Of a stretch of 10,193 bases of DNA, positions 6,953-10,193 are shown one piece after another. This DNA is from Bacteroidales bacterium. GTDB taxonomy: Bacteria > Bacteroidota > Bacteroidia > Bacteroidales > WCHB1-69. The number at the start of each line of letters is the position of its first letter. Within the stretch, counting starts at the first letter, position 1. The notes beneath the pieces are model-generated. The model ran no database searches and was not told the origin of the DNA. It was given only the letters and a program-made list of their open reading frames with translations. The stretch lies in the NCBI GenBank assembly GCA_031266895.1, contig JAISAD010000059.1, positions 1-10,193 of the forward strand, in the 5' to 3' direction. Both the position numbers and the translations under genes were made by a program.

Positions 6953-8158
6953 TTATTGCCTTAACATCCACGCCGCCCGTTTTACTGCACTTACAAACCG
7001 GTCAATTTCTTCTTTTTCGTTGTAGAGAGCAAATGAGGCACGGATAGTGCCGGGAATGGCGTAGTGTTGCATAATGGGTTGTGTGCAATGGTGCCCTGTA
7101 CGTACTGCTATCCCTAAACGGTCAATGATTGTTCCCATGTCGTACGGATGTATCGCTCCTACTAAAAATGAGATAATGGCAGCTTTATGAGGAGCCGTAC
7201 CGAAAAATTTAATTCCTTCTACTTCTGCTAATTGCTGATGAGCATATTGACACAATTGCTCTTCATGGCGACCTATAGTGTCCACCCCTACTGTTTCAAT
7301 ATAATCAATGGCAGTTTTCAGTCCTATCACATCACCCACGCTTGGAGTGCCTGCTTCAAATTTGTAGGGCAGTTGATTATAGGTCGTTTTATCAAAAGTT
7401 ACTTGCTCAATCATCTCTCCTCCACCTTGATAGGGCTGCATTTGGTCTAACCATTTTTCCTTGCCATAAAGCACTCCAACTCCCATAGGCGCATACATTT
7501 TATGTCCCGAAAAACAATAAAAGTCGCAATCCAAATCCTGTACATCTATCTTTAAGTGCGATACGGCTTGTGCGCCGTCAATCATGACCGGAATATGGTG
7601 GCGATGCGCCGTTTCTATTACTGTTCTAATCGGGTTAATTGTGCCTAATGTGTTGGATACATGATTAATAGTTATGATTTTCGTTTTTTCAGAAAGTAAC
7701 GATTCTATTTTTTCGATTTCCAAAACGCCTGTCTCGTTGAAAGGAAGTACTTTCAGCCTTGCCCCATACATTTCGCAGGCTAATTGCCAGGGTACAATAT
7801 TAGCGTGATGCTCCATTTCCGAAATCAAAATCTCATCTCCCGCTTTTAAAAACGTTTTGCCAAACGAGGCGGCAATCAGATTGATAGATTCGGTAGCACC
7901 GTGTGTGAATATAATCTCGTGCGTTTTTTCGGCATTGATAAAGTGTGCCACCCGTTGACGTGCCAGCTCAAATTGTTCTGTGGCCTGCTGACTTAAATAG
8001 TGCACCCCTCTATGAATATTGCTATTGATAGTCTTATAGTAATTTGTCAATGATTCAATGACTGCTTTTGGCTTTTGAGTCGTAGCAGCATTATCAAAAT
8101 AGATTAAAGGCTGATTGTAAACCTGCTGGTTTAAAATCTCAAAATCCTGTCTGTTCAT
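6953..8158 (-). CDS. sufS: Cysteine desulfurase, SufS type
   Basis: A PLP enzyme of the group II cysteine desulfurases. It takes sulfur from L-cysteine as an active-site persulfide for iron-sulfur cluster assembly and releases alanine. FDNAATTQKP (21-30) opens the fold. His117/His118 and Asn120 (EHHANIVPW), Asp194 and Gln197 (IDGAQA) contact PLP, and Lys220 in FSGHKMYAP forms the Schiff base. Cys358 in RTGHHCTQP is the persulfide cysteine; the usual family motif is RxGHHCAQP, and the short loop here marks SufS rather than IscS/NifS. Length (401 residues) is normal. No sufB, sufC, sufD or sufE lies in the window, so this copy sits apart from the Suf scaffold genes, at least on the side that can be seen. 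Its start codon lies inside the last codons of obg (20-nt overlap, other frame), which suggests translational coupling. Confidence 0.93.
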   Translation of the reverse strand: MNRQDFEILNQQVYNQPLIYFDNAATTQKPKAVIESLTNYYKTINSNIHRGVHYLSQQATEQFELARQRVAHFINAEKTHEIIFTHGATESINLIAASFGKTFLKAGDEILISEMEHHANIVPWQLACEMYGARLKVLPFNETGVLEIEKIESLLSEKTKIITINHVSNTLGTINPIRTVIETAHRHHIPVMIDGAQAVSHLKIDVQDLDCDFYCFSGHKMYAPMGVGVLYGKEKWLDQMQPYQGGGEMIEQVTFDKTTYNQLPYKFEAGTPSVGDVIGLKTAIDYIETVGVDTIGRHEEQLCQYAHQQLAEVEGIKFFGTAPHKAAIISFLVGAIHPYDMGTIIDRLGIAVRTGHHCTQPIMQHYAIPGTIRASFALYNEKEEIDRFVSAVKRAAWMLRQ

Positions 8159-9152
8159 CGTTCTTAGTTAAATTTTCCCAAATCAAATCTTTGAGCTGCA
8201 TCAAATTTTTGTGGGCATGCGCCGAGATAAAAATTGCAGGAATATCAATTGGCAACTGTTTCTCCAATCCGAGCAACTCCTCTTCAGGGAAGAGGTCGCA
8301 TTTGGTGATGCCCAAAATGCGTTTTTTGTCCATCAATTCGGGATTGTAGGCTTTCAGTTCCTCTAAAAGAATGAGATACTCTTTTTTTATGTTTTCCGAT
8401 ATTGCCGGCACCAGAAAAAGGAGTACGGAATTACGTTCAATATGCCGTAAAAACCTCAATCCCAATCCTTTTCCTTCCGAAGCACCTTCAATAATACCGG
8501 GAATGTCGGCAATGATAAAAGAGCGAAAATCGCGGTAGGCTACCATGCCCAAATTGGGTTTCAGAGTAGTAAAGGGATAGTCGGCAATTTTTGGTTTGGC
8601 GTTGGATAGCACCGAAATAAGCGTAGATTTGCCCGCATTGGGGAATCCTACCAAGCCCACATCGGCCAATACTTTTAATTCGAGGGCAATCCATCCCTCT
8701 GTTCCCTCCTCTCCGGGCTGCGCGAAACGCGGCGTTTGACGGGTTGCCGTCTTAAAGTGTACATTTCCCTGTCCACCTCTACCACCCTTAAAAACAATGA
8801 GTTCCTCTTTGTCGTTAAGTATTTCACCTATATATTCCTCTGTTTCAATATTTTTTACAATGGTGCCGAGCGGCACTTCAATAACAGCATCCTGTCCATT
8901 TTTGCCAAAACACTGGTTGGCGGTTCCATTGCTTCCATTTTCGGCAAAAATATGCTTTGTATAGCGCAGATGTAGCAGAGTCCACAGATTGCGATTGCCA
9001 CGCAAAATCACATCGCCGCCCTTTCCGCCATCTCCGCCGTCGGGTCCGGCTTTAGGGTCTTGTGCCGTTCGCGCCAGATGTGCAGAACCGGCTCCACCTT
9101 TTCCCGAACGAAAAAAGATCTTAACAAAATCTATAAAATTCTCGTTAGCCAT
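8139..9152 (-). CDS. obg: GTPase Obg (CgtA), large ribosomal subunit assembly
   Basis: An essential slow GTPase that binds 50S precursors and links ribosome assembly to growth state. Residues 1-158 are the glycine-rich Obg fold (SGKGGAGS at 16-23, GPDGGDGGKGGD at 36-47, GGRGGQGN at 123-130). The G domain follows: G1 GFPNAGKST (169-177), G2 TT (195-196), G3 DIPG (216-219), G4 TKCD (283-286, Thr in place of the common Asn, allowed in this family) and G5 SAH (310-312). HIERNSVLLFLVPA is typical of Bacteroidota Obg. The protein stops at 337 residues soon after G5, so the extra C-terminal domain of some Obg proteins is absent. In the Obg fold ARTAQDPKAG replaces the more usual RREKYVPKGG, a noticeable local divergence. 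Start: ATG 1 nt after the pyrE stop. The 3' end overlaps sufS by 20 nt. Confidence 0.95.
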   Translation of the reverse strand: MANENFIDFVKIFFRSGKGGAGSAHLARTAQDPKAGPDGGDGGKGGDVILRGNRNLWTLLHLRYTKHIFAENGSNGTANQCFGKNGQDAVIEVPLGTIVKNIETEEYIGEILNDKEELIVFKGGRGGQGNVHFKTATRQTPRFAQPGEEGTEGWIALELKVLADVGLVGFPNAGKSTLISVLSNAKPKIADYPFTTLKPNLGMVAYRDFRSFIIADIPGIIEGASEGKGLGLRFLRHIERNSVLLFLVPAISENIKKEYLILLEELKAYNPELMDKKRILGITKCDLFPEEELLGLEKQLPIDIPAIFISAHAHKNLMQLKDLIWENLTKNDEQTGF

Positions 9153-9153
9153 A

Positions 9154-9711
9154 CTAATTAATTTTCCGGCTGCCCGGTTTTACATATGGTTTTCCCTCTT
9201 TACAAAGCGGACAATTGTTGGCTTCCCAACTTTCAATTTCCAGTTTTATAGCCGAAAAGAGCGGATAGGGGAGAGGTTGTACGCTTCTATCTACAATACA
9301 TGCAATACCTGCTATTTCTACCTTTTGCGTTTTCAGTACGGCGATGGTTTCTATCGATGACTTGCCGGTGGTAACTACGTCTTCTGCAATGAGTATTTTT
9401 TGTCCGGGCTTGATTTCAAAGCCGCGTCTCAGGGTCATTATCCCCTCTTCTCTTTCGGTAAAAATAGCCGGAATGCCCAATTGCCGTCCCAATTCATAAG
9501 CTACGATAATGCCGCCCATGGCTGGACCTACCACAATATCTATCTTCATGTCTTTCAACTGTTCTGCCACTATAGACAATACATGAGCGGCGCGTTCGGG
9601 ATATTGTAACAGTTTAGCACACTGACAGTAGCGGTTGCTGTGTCGTCCGGAAGACAATAAAAAATGGCCTTCCAAAAGCGCTTCCGATTGTTTTAGCTGT
9701 TCTATTATCAT
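9154..9711 (-). CDS. pyrE: Orotate phosphoribosyltransferase with C-terminal CPLC motif
   Basis: Transfers the phosphoribosyl group of PRPP to orotate, giving OMP, the fifth step of de novo pyrimidine synthesis. LLEGHFLLSSGRHSNRY (12-28) is the N-terminal orotate-side signature, TEREEGIMTLRRGFEI (85-100) the flexible catalytic loop, and IAEDVVTTGKSS (108-119) the PRPP-binding motif. The last 20 residues hold CPLCKEG (Cys167, Cys170), found in the short OPRT subgroup of about 185-200 residues, as in Clostridia and Thermus. As I remember it, the common Bacteroides PyrE is a different, longer type starting MK.LERLFAEKLLKI. I start the gene at the ATG at 9709-9711 because the family begins there and a good promoter lies directly upstream; the longer open frame up to 9867 runs through that promoter. 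First gene of pyrE-obg-sufS. Confidence 0.92.
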   Translation of the reverse strand: MIIEQLKQSEALLEGHFLLSSGRHSNRYCQCAKLLQYPERAAHVLSIVAEQLKDMKIDIVVGPAMGGIIVAYELGRQLGIPAIFTEREEGIMTLRRGFEIKPGQKILIAEDVVTTGKSSIETIAVLKTQKVEIAGIACIVDRSVQPLPYPLFSAIKLEIESWEANNCPLCKEGKPYVKPGSRKIN

Positions 9712-9731
9712 AATTTTTTCTTTTAAAAATG

Positions 9732-9764
9732 CAAATGTACACGAATTTTTTGAATTGATAACAA
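9732..9764 (-). promoter_or_regulatory. Promoter of the pyrE-obg-sufS operon
   Basis: On the - strand, TTG (9764-9762) is followed after 22 nt by TACATTTG (9739-9732), an exact TAnnTTTG -7 element. Transcription should start near 9726, only about 15 nt before the pyrE ATG at 9711, so no room is left for an attenuator or pyrimidine-sensing leader. The site also decides the pyrE start, because any upstream start would lie outside this transcript. Confidence 0.62.
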
Positions 9765-9946
9765 CGCACATGAAGAAAATGGCATTATTGATTTCATAGA
9801 TTTGCTTGCCTGTGCAGGCGGATTTTGCTATTGCTGACCTCGACATTCCTGTCGCCGATAGCAACATTGCTGTCTTTCACCGCAACATTCCCGTCGCCAA
9901 CAGGAACATTCCTATTGCAGACCGGAATTATCCGCATCTCAAACGT

Positions 9947-9975
9947 CAAGTTTGCTATCGCAGACCGCAAACTTG
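9947..9975. repeat. Inverted repeat in the array, 9-bp arms
   Basis: CAAGTTTGC (9947-9955) and GCAAACTTG (9967-9975) are perfect complements around an 11-nt loop. This is a variant half-site pair not made of the ATAGCAA or ACAGGAA sequences, yet still self-complementary. Confidence 0.7.
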
Positions 9976-9993
9976 CTAATGCCGACAGGAACA

Positions 9994-10033
9994 TTGCTAT
10001 CGGGGAATGAAAGGTTTCGTTCCCCGATAGCAA
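9994..10033. repeat. Long hairpin in the array, 14-bp perfect arms
   Basis: TTGCTATCGGGGAA (9994-10007) pairs perfectly with TTCCCCGATAGCAA (10020-10033). Inside, a T-G position (wobble in RNA) and three more pairs (GAA/TTC) close a 4-nt loop, giving about 18 stacked pairs. It is the strongest secondary structure in the window. No T-run typical of an intrinsic terminator follows on either strand: + reads AAACTCGTCCC after it. A terminator for the gene entering from the right is possible but unproven. Confidence 0.78.
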
Positions 10034-10067
10034 AACTCGTCCCTTTTGATTGCAGTGTCGAGGTCGC

Positions 10068-10087
10068 GGATAGCAACATTGCTATCC
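10068..10087. repeat. Perfect palindromic unit at the right end of the array
   Basis: Arms GGATAGCAA (10068-10076) and TTGCTATCC (10079-10087) are perfect complements around CA. This is the cleanest copy of the repeat. It contains the stop codon (10082-10084) of the possible partial gene that enters from the right edge. Confidence 0.75.
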
Positions 10088-10193
10088 TTCACCCCTTTTT
10101 GCCCGTAAACGACCCGGAAAGCGCTTTCCCAATTCCTCCGTAATCAGTACGGCATTGGGATGTTTCCGTTTCACACCCTCCTTGCTTGAACCG
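10082..10193 (-). CDS. Possible 3' end of a gene cut by the window edge
   Basis: On the - strand the frame beginning at 10192 is open for 36 codons and ends in TAG at 10084-10082. The C-terminal residues read KRKHPNAVLITEELGKRF followed by a basic PGRLRAKRGEG tail. The composition looks protein-like, but I recognise no family. The other two frames of this strand are poorer: one stops early, the other reads Gly/Thr/Ser-rich until a TGA. The stop codon lies inside the palindromic repeat unit. If that TAG is ignored, the same frame stays open down to 9794 through the array. The fragment is short, so chance openness is quite possible. Confidence 0.35.
   Translation of the reverse strand, partial: GSSKEGVKRKHPNAVLITEELGKRFPGRLRAKRGEG

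Larger units (their letters stand above)
9815..10090. repeat. Degenerate 21-nt tandem array of palindromic half-sites
   Basis: About 13 units with a 21-nt period. The core AACATT (or a variant) begins its ACATT at 9843, 9864, 9885, 9906, degenerates at 9927, 9949 and 9970, returns at 9991, and recurs at 10076. Two 1-nt slips break the register, one near 9948 and one between 9991 and 10076. Units combine two half-site types, ATAGCAA and ACAGGAA, with their complements TTGCTAT and TTCCTGT, usually separated by CA. Several units are therefore palindromes: 9857-9874, 9902-9913 and 10068-10087. In three short frames the repeat reads as heptads such as DSNVAIG or DRNIAIG, on both strands because of the symmetry. 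The register slips and lack of a start or RBS argue against one protein. There are no unique spacers, so it is not a CRISPR array. Function unknown. It lies upstream of the pyrE promoter. Confidence 0.8.

Noticed and set aside
9808..9819. GCCTG-TG-CAGGC palindrome as a terminator for a gene entering from the right
   Set aside because: It is only 12 bp with a loop too small to form fully, and no T-run follows on the - strand. It more likely marks the left edge of the array.
9712..9867. N-terminal extension of PyrE up to 9867
   Set aside because: The extra 52 residues do not fit the family, run into the repeat array, and would have to be translated through and upstream of the exact TAnnTTTG promoter at 9732-9739.
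9815..10090. CRISPR array
   Set aside because: There are no unique spacers; the repeats abut each other at 21 nt and diverge strongly, and no cas genes are present.
9825..10143. Short open frames in the repeat array on both strands, with heptads such as NVAIGDR resembling YadA-type adhesin head repeats
   Set aside because: The frames arise from the 21-nt period and the palindromic symmetry. Register slips of 1 nt break the heptads, no start or leader is evident, and the lengths are only 60-80 codons.

Overview
The window looks like a chromosomal segment from a member of the Bacteroidota, probably order Bacteroidales. Three things point there. Gene 1 ends in a type IX secretion (T9SS) type A sorting domain. 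The window carries a response regulator with a PglZ/alkaline-phosphatase output domain, the architecture of the T9SS regulator PorX. Promoter-like sites match the Bacteroidota -7 element TAnnTTTG, and genes have A-rich leaders instead of clear Shine-Dalgarno sites. I cannot fix the genus.

Layout, left to right. On the + strand, a secreted T9SS cargo protein (146-1150) is followed after 7 nt by a tRNA-dihydrouridine synthase family gene (1158-2180) that carries an apparent 27-codon in-frame insertion. Converging on it from the - strand is a cluster transcribed tdh -> kbl -> HAD phosphatase (5121 down to 2297). tdh and kbl together turn threonine into glycine and acetyl-CoA; the HAD enzyme follows kbl after 1 nt. 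A 265-nt divergent intergenic region separates tdh from porX (5387-6937, + strand). porX then converges, with a 15-nt gap, on a second - strand cluster, pyrE -> obg -> sufS (9711 down to 6953). That cluster is very tight: pyrE and obg are 1 nt apart, and obg overlaps sufS by 20 nt.

The right end (about 9815-10090) holds no convincing gene. It is a degenerate tandem array with a 21-nt period whose units are built from interchangeable, mutually complementary half-sites (ATAGCAA/TTGCTAT and ACAGGAA/TTCCTGT) around an AACATT core. Several units are palindromes, and one stretch forms a hairpin with 14-bp perfect arms. Beyond it, the window edge cuts what may be the 3' end of another - strand gene, whose stop codon lies inside the last palindromic unit.

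Most genes are ordinary housekeeping or T9SS-related genes. The least explained element is the palindromic 21-nt array. Next come the purine-rich insertion in the dus-family gene and the HAD enzyme attached to the threonine-degradation pair. I see no complete new multi-gene system, and no tRNA, rRNA, CRISPR, insertion sequence or integrase.
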